NCBI RefSeq assembly: GCF_046297595.1
Contig: NZ_JBKBHT010000001.1
Location: forward strand, 1 to 64,000
Length of the DNA stretch: 64,000 nt
Direction: 5' to 3'
Origin: Ferrovibrio sp046297595
GTDB lineage: Bacteria; Pseudomonadota; Alphaproteobacteria; Ferrovibrionales; Ferrovibrionaceae
This document shows positions 52,044 through 61,723 of the stretch, one piece after another (position 1 is the stretch's first letter; each line of letters opens with the position of its first letter). The position numbers and the translations under genes are program-made. The notes beneath the pieces are model-generated. The model did no database searches, was not told where the DNA came from, and saw only the letters and a list, made by a program, of their open reading frames with translations.

Positions 52044-52898
52044 TCAGGGGTCAAAAAGACCGGTTTTCAGCCAGTTCCACTGGTCTTCGCCGCAGGCCGC
52101 CAGCATGGGGCTGCCCCACGGCTTGTCGGCGGCGCGATGCAGGGCGCCAGCCGGAGGATCGGAGGCCCGATAAGGCGTGCCGTCGAGCCGGCGCACCACC
52201 CCGCCGGCCTCGGTCAGCAGCAATGCGCCGGGCGCGTGGTCCCACGGGATACAGCGGCCGTAAATGCCATAATGGATCTGCCCCAGCGCCATCGCCGGAT
52301 ATTCCTGACCCGAGCAGCGCATGTTCAGCACGCCGGCAGTGCGGTCGAGCCGATAGGCAATCCGCGCGGCCAGGTCGCGGTCCTTCATGCGGAAATTGGC
52401 CACGCCGGCAATATGCGCCAGCGATGGCGGATTGGCGGTGCGCAGCCGTTGCAGGCTGCCATCCGGTTCACGCAGGAAAGCCCCGGCGCCCTTCTCCGCC
52501 ATGTGCAGGCGACCGGTGGGAGGATCGAGAATCCAGCCCGCCACGGCATCGCCGTCCTTCACCAGGGCGACCATGCAGGCAAAAAGTGCAGAGCCGGCGG
52601 CAAAACTGGCGGTACCGTCGATCGGATCGATCACCCAGTGATAGCCGGGTTCGCCCAGCAGGCCGATCAGGGCGGGATTGGCGCTGACGGCCTCCTCGCC
52701 CACGGTACGCGAGCCAGGCAGCAGGGCTTCCAGCCGTGGCGTCAGGAAAGCTTCCGCCTCCTCATCGGCGATGGTGACCAGATCAGCCTGGGCTTTTTCG
52801 CGGATGTCATCAACACGCAACCGGCGGAACCGCGGCATGATGATCTCGCGCCCGACCTGCCGCAGCAGATCGCCCACGGCTTCCATGTCGATGGTCAT
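52044..52898 (-). CDS. inositol monophosphatase family protein, copy 2
   Basis: A 284-residue Mg-dependent phosphatase. Metal ligands are in VGEEAV (E68-E69), D91-P-I-D94-G-T and the late WD of CIPWDHAPGALL. The family acts on inositol phosphate, histidinol phosphate, PAP or fructose bisphosphate. The sequence does not decide between them. It lies 7 nt after its tandem paralog and shares the same ending (DQWNWLKTGLFDP). The 143-bp stretch to gyrA holds no clear terminator. Confidence 0.9.
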   Translation of the reverse strand: MTIDMEAVGDLLRQVGREIIMPRFRRLRVDDIREKAQADLVTIADEEAEAFLTPRLEALLPGSRTVGEEAVSANPALIGLLGEPGYHWVIDPIDGTASFAAGSALFACMVALVKDGDAVAGWILDPPTGRLHMAEKGAGAFLREPDGSLQRLRTANPPSLAHIAGVANFRMKDRDLAARIAYRLDRTAGVLNMRCSGQEYPAMALGQIHYGIYGRCIPWDHAPGALLLTEAGGVVRRLDGTPYRASDPPAGALHRAADKPWGSPMLAACGEDQWNWLKTGLFDP

Positions 52899-52905
52899 GG
52901 CAGGA

Positions 52906-53736
52906 TCAGGGGTCGAAGATGCCGGCCTTGAGCCAGTTCCACTGATCCTCGCCGCAGGCCGCCACCAGGGGGCTGCCCCAGGGTTTGTCGGCGGCGCGAT
53001 AGAGGCTGCCGTCCAGGCGTTTCGCCACGCCGCCGGCCTCGGTGATCAGCAGGCAGCCGGCCGCATGGTCCCATGGCAGGGCGCGGTTATAGACGGCGTA
53101 GTGGATATGGCCGTCGGCGATGGCAAGGTATTCCTGCCCGGCGCAGCGCAGGATCAGCACGCCGGCGGTCTTGTCGGCGCGGTGGCCGATGCGGGCGGCG
53201 AAATCGCGGTCGCCGTAGCGGATATTGGGCGCACCGGAAAGATGCGCCAGCGAAGGCGGCTTTGGCGTGGCTAGCCGGCGCTGGCTGCCATCGGCCTCGC
53301 GCATCCAGGCACCGCCGCCTTTCTCGGCCATGGCAGTAATGCCGCGCACCGGGTCGTGGATCCAGCTCGCCACGGCATCGCCATCCTGCACCAGCGCGAC
53401 CATCACGGCGAACAGCGCATTGCCGACGGCGAAATTGGCAGTGCCGTCCACCGGATCGATCAGCCAGGCCGCACCGGGACGACGCAGGGCGTCCATGATG
53501 CTCTCCTCAGCGCTGGCTGCCTCCTCACCCACCACGGTGGAACCCGGGATAAGGTCCTGCAGTCGCGGGGTCAGGAAAGCCTCGGAATCCTTGTCCGCAA
53601 TGGTCACGACGTCATGCGGCCCGGCCTTCTGGTCGATATCGCCGGTCTTGAGCTGGCGGAACCGCGGCATGATCGCCGTGTGTGCCGCCTCCTCGATCAG
53701 CAGCCGCACCACATCCATGTCGATCCTTGCGGTCAT
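52906..53736 (-). CDS. inositol monophosphatase family protein, copy 1
   Basis: A 276-residue paralog of the next gene. VGEEAASAEE, DPVDGTANFAVG and LPWDHAAGCLL give the metal site. ATG 53736 overlaps the hflX stop by 4 bp. The duplication sits where other Rhodospirillales often carry mazG after hflX, so this may be a lineage-specific insertion. Substrate specificity is unknown. Confidence 0.9.
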   Translation of the reverse strand: MTARIDMDVVRLLIEEAAHTAIMPRFRQLKTGDIDQKAGPHDVVTIADKDSEAFLTPRLQDLIPGSTVVGEEAASAEESIMDALRRPGAAWLIDPVDGTANFAVGNALFAVMVALVQDGDAVASWIHDPVRGITAMAEKGGGAWMREADGSQRRLATPKPPSLAHLSGAPNIRYGDRDFAARIGHRADKTAGVLILRCAGQEYLAIADGHIHYAVYNRALPWDHAAGCLLITEAGGVAKRLDGSLYRAADKPWGSPLVAACGEDQWNWLKAGIFDP

Positions 53737-55070
53737 GCCCGCTGTCCTTCCTGTCGTTTGAGCCATTTGCCGGCTTCGGCCTGCGACAAGGCGACCGAAA
53801 GTTTCAGATGGCCGTCCTGTTCCCGTATATCCAGCACTTCGCCATGCCTGTGCAGCCAAGCCAAAGCCGCGCCGTCGCCGGCATCCAGCGTGACGGCCAG
53901 CTCGACCCGGTCGCTGGCCAGCATGCCATCGATCCGTTGCAGCAATGCGTCGCAACCCGCGCCCTCCAGGGCGGAAATCACGATGGCGTCCTGCTGGCGC
54001 GCGGCCTGGTTCTGCAGGGTTTCGCGCGCCTCGGGATCGAGCTGGTCGGCCTTGTTCCAGGCCTCAAACAGGCGATGGCCGCTGTCTTCCGTCACGCCCA
54101 GCGAAGCCAGCACATCGCGCACATCGGCGGCCTGCGCTTCGCAATCGGGATGCGACATGTCGCGCACATGCAGGATCAGGTCGGCCGAGATCACCTCTTC
54201 CAGCGTGGCACGGAAGGCCGCCACCAGATGGGTCGGCAGTTCGGAGATGAAACCAACCGTGTCGCTGAGGATCACGTTCCGGCCCGATGGCAGGCGCACC
54301 GTGCGCATGGTCGGGTCCAGCGTGGCGAACAGCAGGTCCTTGGCCATCACCTCGGCCGCCGTCAGGCGATTGAACAGGGTGGATTTACCGGCATTCGTGT
54401 AGCCCACCAGCGCCACGACCGGATAGGGCACCTTCTGCCGCGCCCGGCGATGCAGCGAGCGGGTATTCACCACCTGCTCGAGGTCGATCCTGATGCGGGC
54501 GATGCGCTCGCCGATCAGGCGGCGATCGATTTCGAGCTGGCTTTCGCCGGGGCCGCCAAGGAAGCCGAAGCCGCCGCGCTGCCGCTCAAGGTGGGTCCAG
54601 GACCGCACCAGCCGCGAGCGTTGGTAGTTCAGGTGCGCCAGTTCGACCTGCAGGCGGCCTTCCTTGGTGCGGGCGCGGGCGCCGAAGATTTCGAGGATCA
54701 GGCCGGTGCGGTCGATCACCTTGGCCTTCAGCGCGCGTTCCAGATTGCGCTGCTGCACCGGGGTTACGGCCGCATCCACGATCACGACATCGACCGGATG
54801 CTCGGCGATCCAGGCCGCCAGTTCCTCGGTCTTGCCGCTACCGATCAGGGTGGCGGGCCGCCAGGCCGACAGCCAGACGACCTCGGCATGCACGACCTCA
54901 AGGTCGATGGCGGCGGCCAGGCCAACCGCCTCGGCCAGGCGAGCCTCGGGGCGGCGGCGCAAGTCGGCTGCCGTTGCCTTGGGACCGGGGGATTTGAGCG
55001 TGGGATGCAGGACGAGCGCACGCCGGGTGCGCTCGTCGCCGCCTTCGATGTGATCTGGCATTACCGCCAT
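53733..55070 (-). CDS. hflX: GTPase HflX
   Basis: A 445-residue GTPase that splits stalled ribosomes. An N-terminal HflX domain ends near 195 and the G domain follows: GYTNAGKSTLFN (Walker A), TLDPTMRTVRLPSG (switch I), DTVGFISELP (G3) and EAWNKADQ (G4). ATG 55070 or 55061 may start it. It lies 57 bp downstream of hfq, the classic hfq-hflX pair. Confidence 0.96.
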   Translation of the reverse strand: MAVMPDHIEGGDERTRRALVLHPTLKSPGPKATAADLRRRPEARLAEAVGLAAAIDLEVVHAEVVWLSAWRPATLIGSGKTEELAAWIAEHPVDVVIVDAAVTPVQQRNLERALKAKVIDRTGLILEIFGARARTKEGRLQVELAHLNYQRSRLVRSWTHLERQRGGFGFLGGPGESQLEIDRRLIGERIARIRIDLEQVVNTRSLHRRARQKVPYPVVALVGYTNAGKSTLFNRLTAAEVMAKDLLFATLDPTMRTVRLPSGRNVILSDTVGFISELPTHLVAAFRATLEEVISADLILHVRDMSHPDCEAQAADVRDVLASLGVTEDSGHRLFEAWNKADQLDPEARETLQNQAARQQDAIVISALEGAGCDALLQRIDGMLASDRVELAVTLDAGDGAALAWLHRHGEVLDIREQDGHLKLSVALSQAEAGKWLKRQEGQRA

Positions 55071-55127
55071 ATAAGCAATGCCCGCGGGATTACCAACCGG
55101 GACATCGCCATCGGGAACAAAAAAGGC

Positions 55128-55400
55128 TTAGCCCTGCTCTCCCGCCGACTGGGCGCCGCCGCCCTGGGCGGCCGGGTCGAACAGCTGGATCGGGCCGGAC
55201 GGCATCACCGTGGAGATGGCGTGCTTGTAGACCAGCTGCATGTGACCGTCCCGGCGCAGCAGCACCGAGAAATTGTCGAACCAGCTGATGATGCCCTGCA
55301 GCTTGACGCCGTTGACGAGAAAGACCGTGACGGGGGTTTTGGTTTTGCGGATGTGGTTGAGGAAGACATCCTGGACGTTTTGAGGCTTGTCGGCGGCCAT
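55128..55400 (-). CDS. hfq: RNA chaperone Hfq
   Basis: A 90-residue Sm-like hexamer subunit. The Sm1 strand region has VFLVNGVKLQGIISWFDNFS and Sm2 has the invariant VYKHAISTVMP. The acidic, Gly/Gln-rich C-tail (QGGGAQSAGEQG) is short. The 216 bp before it up to dat contain an A-rich stretch (reverse of 55409-55450) probably serving as the leader; no confident promoter is seen. Confidence 0.97.
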   Translation of the reverse strand: MAADKPQNVQDVFLNHIRKTKTPVTVFLVNGVKLQGIISWFDNFSVLLRRDGHMQLVYKHAISTVMPSGPIQLFDPAAQGGGAQSAGEQG

Positions 55401-55616
55401 AGTTGTTGGACCTTTCTTTTCTTATCTTGTTGTCTTTGTTTTGTTTTTTACGCAATTCGGCCAAGTCGCACCGGACTGCACATGCGGAGGCGGCGGCCGC
55501 AGCCCCACGCATGTGCAGATTAAATCACTAATTGGCGAAAGTGGCAAAACAATGGCGCCTTCCGGCCAGCCGTCGGGCCGTGACGGGCATCACCAATGGT
55601 TGCTACAGAGACGAAA

Positions 55617-56513
55617 TCAGGGAGCGAGGAACCCGGCTTCCCAGTCGGCAGAGCCGGCACCATGACTTGCGGCATGCGCTTCATAAAGCGCCCGCAGCCG
55701 GGCCGCCACCACACCGGGGCCGCCATTGCCGATCAGCTGGCCATCGAGGCTGACCACCGGCATGGCATAGGAGGTGGTCGAAGTGACGAAAGCCTCCTTG
55801 GCCGCCCGGGCTTCATCCACCGTGAAGGCCCGGTTTTCGACTTTCAGGCCTTCGCGGCGGGCCAGTTCCAGCACCGCGCTGCGGGTGATGCCGCCCAGGA
55901 TGGCCGTGCTGAGCGCCCGGGTCACCAGCACGTTGTCCTTGGTCACGATCCAGGCGTTGGACGAACTGCCTTCCGTCACATACCCGTCGCGGTCGACCAG
56001 CCAGGCCTCATAGGCCCCGGCCTCCTTCGCCGCCTGCTTGGCCAGCGCGGCCGGCAGCAGCCCGACCGACTTGATGTCGCAGCGGCCCCAGCGGATGTCC
56101 GGACGAGTGATCGCCGCCACGCCCTTGGCAGCATTGGCTGCCGCCTTGGTCATGTCGACGCTGCGGGCAATCGCCACCACCGTCGGCGGAATATCGCCGG
56201 GGAAAGCGAATTCGCGCCGCGCCGCGCCGCGAGTGATCTGCAGATAGATATTGCCCTGCCTCACCCGGTTGCGGCGGATCGTTTCATTCAGCACCACCGT
56301 CAGGGCCGCACGGCTCATGGGATGCGGGATCCGCAATTCATCGAGGCTGCGCTCCAGCCGGACCAGATGCCCTTCCGCATCCACCAGCCGGCCATTCAGG
56401 ATGGCGATCACCTCGTAGACGCCATCGGCGAACTGGAAGCCGCGGTCCTCGACATGAACGGCGGCCTGGCCGTAGGGAACATACTGGCCGTTGACATAAA
56501 CGACGCGTGCCAT
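55617..56513 (-). CDS. dat: D-amino-acid aminotransferase (class IV PLP enzyme)
   Basis: A 298-residue fold-type IV transaminase. The Schiff-base Lys is K148 in RCDIKSVGLLP. GFQFADGVYEVI and a C-terminal STTSYAMPVVSLDG match the D-amino-acid branch rather than branched-chain enzymes; RDGYVTEGSSSN contains the PLP-binding Glu. It would interconvert D-alanine and D-glutamate for peptidoglycan. It lies between trkA and hfq on the same strand. Confidence 0.9.
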   Translation of the reverse strand: MARVVYVNGQYVPYGQAAVHVEDRGFQFADGVYEVIAILNGRLVDAEGHLVRLERSLDELRIPHPMSRAALTVVLNETIRRNRVRQGNIYLQITRGAARREFAFPGDIPPTVVAIARSVDMTKAAANAAKGVAAITRPDIRWGRCDIKSVGLLPAALAKQAAKEAGAYEAWLVDRDGYVTEGSSSNAWIVTKDNVLVTRALSTAILGGITRSAVLELARREGLKVENRAFTVDEARAAKEAFVTSTTSYAMPVVSLDGQLIGNGGPGVVAARLRALYEAHAASHGAGSADWEAGFLAP

Positions 56514-56536
56514 CGCGCATTACCTTTGCTGGGAAA

Positions 56537-57913
56537 TTAAAAGAATTCGAGACGTACGGCGAAGAGTTTTTCGACTTTCTTCACCGCATCGCGGCGCGCG
56601 AACAGGATCACCCTGTCGCCGGCCTCGATTTCGCTGTCGCCGCGCGCAATCATCACCCTGTCGCCCCTGATGATGGCGCCGATCATCAGGCCATCGGGAA
56701 GATTCAGCTCCGACAATGGACGGCCGACCAACGCACTGGTTTCCACTGCCTCCGCCTCGATCACCTCGGCCGCGCCATCCATCAGCGAATGAACCCCGCG
56801 GATGCGGCCGCGCCGCACATGCTGGAGGATGGAGGAGACGGTCGTAGAGCGGGGATTGACCACCACATCGACGCCCAGCGAACCGATCAGTGGTTCGTAG
56901 GCCGGATTGTTGACCAGCGTGATCGCCCTTTGTGCACCGGCACGCTTGGCCAGCAGGGACGTCAGGATATTCACTTCGTCGTCGTTGGTCAGCGCGATGA
57001 TGGCTTCCGCCGCGCCCACCTTCGCCTCGTTCAGAATGTCCATATCGAGGGAATCACCATTCAGCACGACGGCATTCTTGAGCTGCCCGGCGACGAATTC
57101 GGCGCGGTCGCGGCTGGCCTCCACCACCTTCAGCAGCACCGAAGGCTGCGCCGCCTCGATTTCGCGCGCCAGGAACATGCCGATATTGCCGCCGCCACAG
57201 AGCACGATACGACGGGCTTCGCGTTCCTCGTGGCCGAACAGGCGCATGCCGCGCTGCACATGGTCCTTCAGGGCGCAGAAATAGATTTCGTCGCCGGCCT
57301 CGAGGTGGTCGTTGGCGTCCGGCACCAGCAGCGCGCCATTGCGGTTGATGCCGCAGACATTGATCGCCAGATCGGGGAAGAGCCCGGTCAGCTGACGCAA
57401 CGGCGTGTTCAGGACCGGGCAATCCTCATCGAGGCGCACGCCGATCAGGCGCAACCTGTCGTCGGCAAAGGGGATCATGTCGAACGCTCCCGGCGTCATG
57501 ATGCGGCGATGAATCGCCCGCGCCACTTCGATCTCGGGAGAAATGATGTAGTCGATTGAAATGTGTTTCTGGTTGAACAGGTCGGCCCATTCCGGCTTCA
57601 GATAGCTCTGCGCGCGCACGCGGGCGATCTTGGTCGGCACATTGAACAGGGCATGCGCAACCTCGCAGGCCACCATATTCACCTCGTCGGCGAAGGTGAC
57701 CGCGATCAGCATGTCTGAATCTGCGGCGCCGGCCTGCTCCAGCACATCGGGATGCGAGGCATGACCGACGATGCCGCGCAGGTCGTAGCTTTCCGCCGCC
57801 TTGTTGGCGCGGTCGGACGACACGTCGATCATGGTCACTTCATTGCCATCGGCAGCAAGCTGGCGGGCGATGGTTGTTCCCACCAGGCCGGCGCCGCAAA
57901 CGATTACCTTCAT
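56537..57913 (-). CDS. trkA: Trk potassium uptake system regulatory protein TrkA
   Basis: A 458-residue cytosolic protein with two copies of a Rossmann TrkA-N (starting KVIVCGAGLVGTTIARQLA and RRIVLCGGGNIGMFLAREIE) each followed by a TrkA-C domain. It binds NAD(H) or nucleotides and gates the TrkH/TrkG channel, which is not in this window. It lies 18 nt after ntrX, in the standard alphaproteobacterial order. Confidence 0.95.
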   Translation of the reverse strand: MKVIVCGAGLVGTTIARQLAADGNEVTMIDVSSDRANKAAESYDLRGIVGHASHPDVLEQAGAADSDMLIAVTFADEVNMVACEVAHALFNVPTKIARVRAQSYLKPEWADLFNQKHISIDYIISPEIEVARAIHRRIMTPGAFDMIPFADDRLRLIGVRLDEDCPVLNTPLRQLTGLFPDLAINVCGINRNGALLVPDANDHLEAGDEIYFCALKDHVQRGMRLFGHEEREARRIVLCGGGNIGMFLAREIEAAQPSVLLKVVEASRDRAEFVAGQLKNAVVLNGDSLDMDILNEAKVGAAEAIIALTNDDEVNILTSLLAKRAGAQRAITLVNNPAYEPLIGSLGVDVVVNPRSTTVSSILQHVRRGRIRGVHSLMDGAAEVIEAEAVETSALVGRPLSELNLPDGLMIGAIIRGDRVMIARGDSEIEAGDRVILFARRDAVKKVEKLFAVRLEFF

Positions 57914-57931
57914 GGCAAATCCCCGCTCCCG

Positions 57932-59323
57932 TTATCCGTTGCGGTCGAGATTGATGACGCCCAGAGCCTTCAGCTTGCGGTGCAGCGCCGAACGTTCCAT
58001 GCCGATGAAACTGGCCGTGCGGGAAACATTGCCGCCGAAACGGGTGATCTGTGCAAGCAGGTATTCCCGCTCGAACATTTCCCGTGCATCGCGCAATGGC
58101 AAGGCCATCACTTCTGTCGTCGTTTCAGGCCGCAATGCGACAGGTGGAGTCGCTCCCAGATCGGGAGGCAGCATATCCGCATGGATGGCACCCTTCTGGT
58201 CGGCAGGCATCATGATCAGCAGGCGCGCCAGCGCATTGCGCAACTCGCGGACATTGCCGGGCCATTCCGCCGATTGCAGAGCCAGAAGGGCATCTTCCGC
58301 CAGTTCACGCTCCGGCACGCCCTGGCGCTGGGCCTCGATACGGATGAAATGACGTGCCAGCAGCGGGATGTCCTCGCGCCGGTCACGCAGGGCAACGACT
58401 TTCAGCGGCACGACATTCAGCCGATGAAACAGGTCCTGACGAAAAGCCCCCTGCCCGACGCGTATGGAAAGATCATGCGACGTGCAGGATATGATACGGA
58501 CGTCAACCTGCACCCGGGTGCGCCCGCCGACACGCTCGAAACCCTGCTCGGTCAGTACGCGCAGCAGCTTGGCCTGGGCCTCGGCCGACATTTCCGCCAC
58601 TTCGTCGAGGAACAGCGTGCCGCCATGGGCTTCTTCCAGCACGCCGATCTTGTGCTGGCGCTGGCCATTTGTGACCTCCTCGATGCCGAAAAGCTGCGCC
58701 TCGACCTGATCGGGCGACATCGCCGCGACATTGAGGCTCACGAAAGGCCCGCCGGCACGCCGAGACCGTTTATGCAGAAGCCGCGCAACGAGTTCCTTGC
58801 CGCCGCCAGCCGGCCCGGAAATCAGGACGCGGCTATTGGTGGGCGCAATCCGCTCGATGGCCTGACGCAACGCGACGATGGCAGGTGACGAGCCAACCAG
58901 TTCCGAAACGGTCCCGGAACGCTGGCGTAGATCCTCGTTCTCGCGTTTCAGCCGCGCCTGTTCCAATGCACGCTCGACCAGCAGCAGCAACCGGTCGCTC
59001 TTGAAAGGCTTCTCGATGTAGTCGTATGCGCCGCGCTTGATTGCCGACACCGCCGTCTCGATGTTGCCATGACCGGAGATCATGATGACCGGCACATTGG
59101 CATGGTCCCGCATGATACGGTCCAGTATCTCCAGGCCATCCAGCTTGCTGCCCTGCAGCCAGATATCGAGGATGACCGCGCTGGGGCGGCGCGCCTCGAT
59201 CTCGCGCAACGCGCCATCGGAGTCGGAAGCCATCCGGGTCTCATAGCCCTCGTCCTGCAGGATGCCTGCAATCAGATTACGGATGTCAGCTTCGTCGTCG
59301 ACGATAAGAATATCACGCGCCAT
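57932..59323 (-). CDS. ntrX: nitrogen-responsive response regulator NtrX (lacks GAFTGA)
   Basis: A 463-residue regulator. The receiver phospho-Asp is D53 (ILDIWL), the AAA+ domain has GPAGGGKELVARLLH and LEEAHGGTLFLDEVAEM, and a Fis-type HTH ends the protein (NVSRTASFIGMERSALHRKL). In the sigma54-contact loop, where NtrC-like activators have GAFTGA, this protein reads EEVTNGQRQHKIG, so sigma54 activation is unlikely, as known for alphaproteobacterial NtrX. The start overlaps ntrY by 11 nt. Confidence 0.95.
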   Translation of the reverse strand: MARDILIVDDEADIRNLIAGILQDEGYETRMASDSDGALREIEARRPSAVILDIWLQGSKLDGLEILDRIMRDHANVPVIMISGHGNIETAVSAIKRGAYDYIEKPFKSDRLLLLVERALEQARLKRENEDLRQRSGTVSELVGSSPAIVALRQAIERIAPTNSRVLISGPAGGGKELVARLLHKRSRRAGGPFVSLNVAAMSPDQVEAQLFGIEEVTNGQRQHKIGVLEEAHGGTLFLDEVAEMSAEAQAKLLRVLTEQGFERVGGRTRVQVDVRIISCTSHDLSIRVGQGAFRQDLFHRLNVVPLKVVALRDRREDIPLLARHFIRIEAQRQGVPERELAEDALLALQSAEWPGNVRELRNALARLLIMMPADQKGAIHADMLPPDLGATPPVALRPETTTEVMALPLRDAREMFEREYLLAQITRFGGNVSRTASFIGMERSALHRKLKALGVINLDRNG

Positions 59324-61646
59324 GACTACTCGATCCCAGCTTGCGAGCCGCTTCCGCATTGGCGGCCGGCTCGGCCGCGTCGGCATTTCCGACAACAAGA
59401 TGCGGCAAGCGAATCCGCGCCAAACTACCATTTCCCGCAGCGGGATCAACCGCCGCCGCGTCCGTCAGCGTAATGCTGCCGCCATGTTCTTCGATGATTT
59501 TCTTGACGATTGCCAATCCGAGCCCGGTGCCCTTGCTACGCGTCGTGACATAGGGCTCGAACAGGCGATCGCGATTCTCGACCGGCAATCCGCGTCCATT
59601 GTCCTGCACCGTGATTTCCGCTGCGCCCGCGGCAACCGCGAGCGAAACGGCAATCCGGCCCTGTGGCAGGGCCTCCCCGGCATGCCGCTCGCGCCCATCG
59701 ATGGCATCGATGGCATTCTGCAGGATGTTGGTCAGCACCTGGGCGATCTGGCGCGCGTCGCAGCTCAGATGGACAGGTTCGGCCGGGATGGAACTTTCGA
59801 AACGGATATCGTTGCGCGCCACCTGCTGCATGAATACGCCCTGCCGCACCAGTTGCCCCAAATCCTCCTCCCGATACACCGGCCGCGGCATCCGGGCGAA
59901 GGTCGAGAACTCATCGACCATGCGGCCGATATCGCCGACCTGCCGGATGATCGTGTCCGTGCATTGCGAGAAAACCTCCGGGTCGGTCTGCACTTCCTTC
60001 AGATACTTGCGCTTGAGCCGCTCGGCGGAAAGCTGGATCGGCGTCAATGGATTCTTGATTTCATGGGCGATGCGGCGCGCGATATCGGCCCAGGCCGCGT
60101 TGCGCTGGGCCGCCATCAGTTCGCTGACATCATCGAAAGTCGCCACATACCCCAGCAATTCGTTACCAGTGGATTCGCGGGCAATACGGACCAACAGGGT
60201 GCGATTGCCATCGGGCCGCGACACGACGACCTGCCCACGCTCTACGCTCTCATTATCGCCCCTCGCCAAGCGCTGGAACAATTCAGCCATTTCGGGTGCC
60301 ACTTCGGCAAACGACCGGCCCACCATCTCATCATACGCTTTTTGCAGCATTGCCTGGGCGGACGGATTCGGCAGCGTCACCAAGCCCTGCGGGTCAATGC
60401 CGATCACACCGGCGGACACACCGCCCAGCACCGTTTCGGTGAAGCGGCGCCGTTCGTCGAGCTGGCGGTTGGCCGCGATCAGTTCGGCCTGCTGGGCGGC
60501 AAGTTGGCCGGTCATGCGATTGAAGGTGCGGCCCAGCGTGGCGATTTCATCACCATCGGCACGTTCTGTCACACGCGCGGTCAGGTCGCCGCTGCGGATT
60601 CGCTCGGCTGCGCCCACGACTTCACCGATTGGTGTCACGAGGCGATTGGCAATCAGCAACGCGAACCAGATCGCCGCCAGCAACAGCAGCAGTGAAACCA
60701 ACAGAAACAGTATGGCGAAATTGATTTCCAGCGCCGAGCGAGCCTGCTCCAGCCGGCTATACTGCTGCGCCGCCATACGAGTCCGCTCCAACTCTCCCAG
60801 AACCTTGGCGTCAATGAAACGCCCCACATACAGGTATGCATCCAGATAGGCATCGAGCCTGACCAGCGCCCTGACGCGATCATCCGTTTCCGCCGTGATG
60901 ATGACCACCTGGCCGGCATTGGCATCCTGGATGGCCCGCGTGGGGATGCGGTCGAACTCCATCAGCAGGCTAAGTTCGTTGCGTGCGAGGATTTCACCGG
61001 TCGAGGTAAAAACAATCGCCTCGCCCAGGCCGCGCAGACGGGAAAGCTGGCGGACGGCCTGTTGAAACGCATAAGGGTTGCGCGTCAGGCGCGGCGCTTC
61101 GCGGTTGAGATCAACAGCCATGGCCAGCACGTCGGCGCGTATGGTCTTGCGATGCTCCTGGATATAGGCCTCGGCAATGGCCACCGATGCCTTCACCGCC
61201 GAGTTCACCCGCTCGCTGAACCATGTCTGCAGGCCGAGATTGAAGAACAGCACGGCGAATACCGTCATCATCACTGTCGGCAGCGCCGTGACGGCGGCGA
61301 ATAGCATCACCATGCGGGCATGCAGGCGCGAACCGGCCGCGCCGCGCCGCCGCTGCATCCACAACACCACCAGCCGCCGGGCGACCAGGCTGGTCAGGCT
61401 CAGCAGGATCACCAGGTCGGTCAGCAGCAGGATCTGAACGTCGCGCGGCGTCAGTTCCCGGTTGGCTCCCGGCGTCATCGCCAGGTAGGTCAGGGTGCCG
61501 GCGACAAGAGCGGCAATCGCGAGCGAAATTTCCAGATGGCGGATCAGCCGGCGGCGCCGGAACCAGTCGACCATCCGGCGCAGCAGACGCAGGGCCGGAG
61601 GACCCGCCGGCTGCCCGCTGGCAGCATGGATCGTCTCGTCGGTCAT
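59313..61646 (-). CDS. ntrY: nitrogen regulation sensor histidine kinase NtrY
   Basis: A 777-residue membrane kinase. Helices at about 38-60, 70-92 and 108-135 anchor a periplasmic sensing loop (about 140-300). Another helix (about 312-335) leads to HAMP (about 336-390), PAS (about 400-505), then the HisKA box with H528 in IAHEIKNPLTPIQLS and the ATPase domain (VLTNILQNAIDAI, NGRGLP, GTGLGLAIV). It phosphorylates NtrX and contributes to nitrogen and redox sensing. Confidence 0.95.
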   Translation of the reverse strand: MTDETIHAASGQPAGPPALRLLRRMVDWFRRRRLIRHLEISLAIAALVAGTLTYLAMTPGANRELTPRDVQILLLTDLVILLSLTSLVARRLVVLWMQRRRGAAGSRLHARMVMLFAAVTALPTVMMTVFAVLFFNLGLQTWFSERVNSAVKASVAIAEAYIQEHRKTIRADVLAMAVDLNREAPRLTRNPYAFQQAVRQLSRLRGLGEAIVFTSTGEILARNELSLLMEFDRIPTRAIQDANAGQVVIITAETDDRVRALVRLDAYLDAYLYVGRFIDAKVLGELERTRMAAQQYSRLEQARSALEINFAILFLLVSLLLLLAAIWFALLIANRLVTPIGEVVGAAERIRSGDLTARVTERADGDEIATLGRTFNRMTGQLAAQQAELIAANRQLDERRRFTETVLGGVSAGVIGIDPQGLVTLPNPSAQAMLQKAYDEMVGRSFAEVAPEMAELFQRLARGDNESVERGQVVVSRPDGNRTLLVRIARESTGNELLGYVATFDDVSELMAAQRNAAWADIARRIAHEIKNPLTPIQLSAERLKRKYLKEVQTDPEVFSQCTDTIIRQVGDIGRMVDEFSTFARMPRPVYREEDLGQLVRQGVFMQQVARNDIRFESSIPAEPVHLSCDARQIAQVLTNILQNAIDAIDGRERHAGEALPQGRIAVSLAVAAGAAEITVQDNGRGLPVENRDRLFEPYVTTRSKGTGLGLAIVKKIIEEHGGSITLTDAAAVDPAAGNGSLARIRLPHLVVGNADAAEPAANAEAARKLGSSSHGA

Positions 61647-61723
61647 GGCTGGTGAATCACGGGCCGGAACATCCGGCGATCATACTCCAGCCCGGTCTGG
61701 CTAGCACCAGTCCGGAGACCGCC

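Noticed and set aside
55387..55665. 92-codon plus-strand frame with a hydrophobic start between hfq and dat
   Set aside because: It begins inside hfq antisense, its hydrophobic part comes from the pyrimidine-rich reverse of the hfq leader, and the rest is repetitive low-complexity; no ribosome-binding site is seen.
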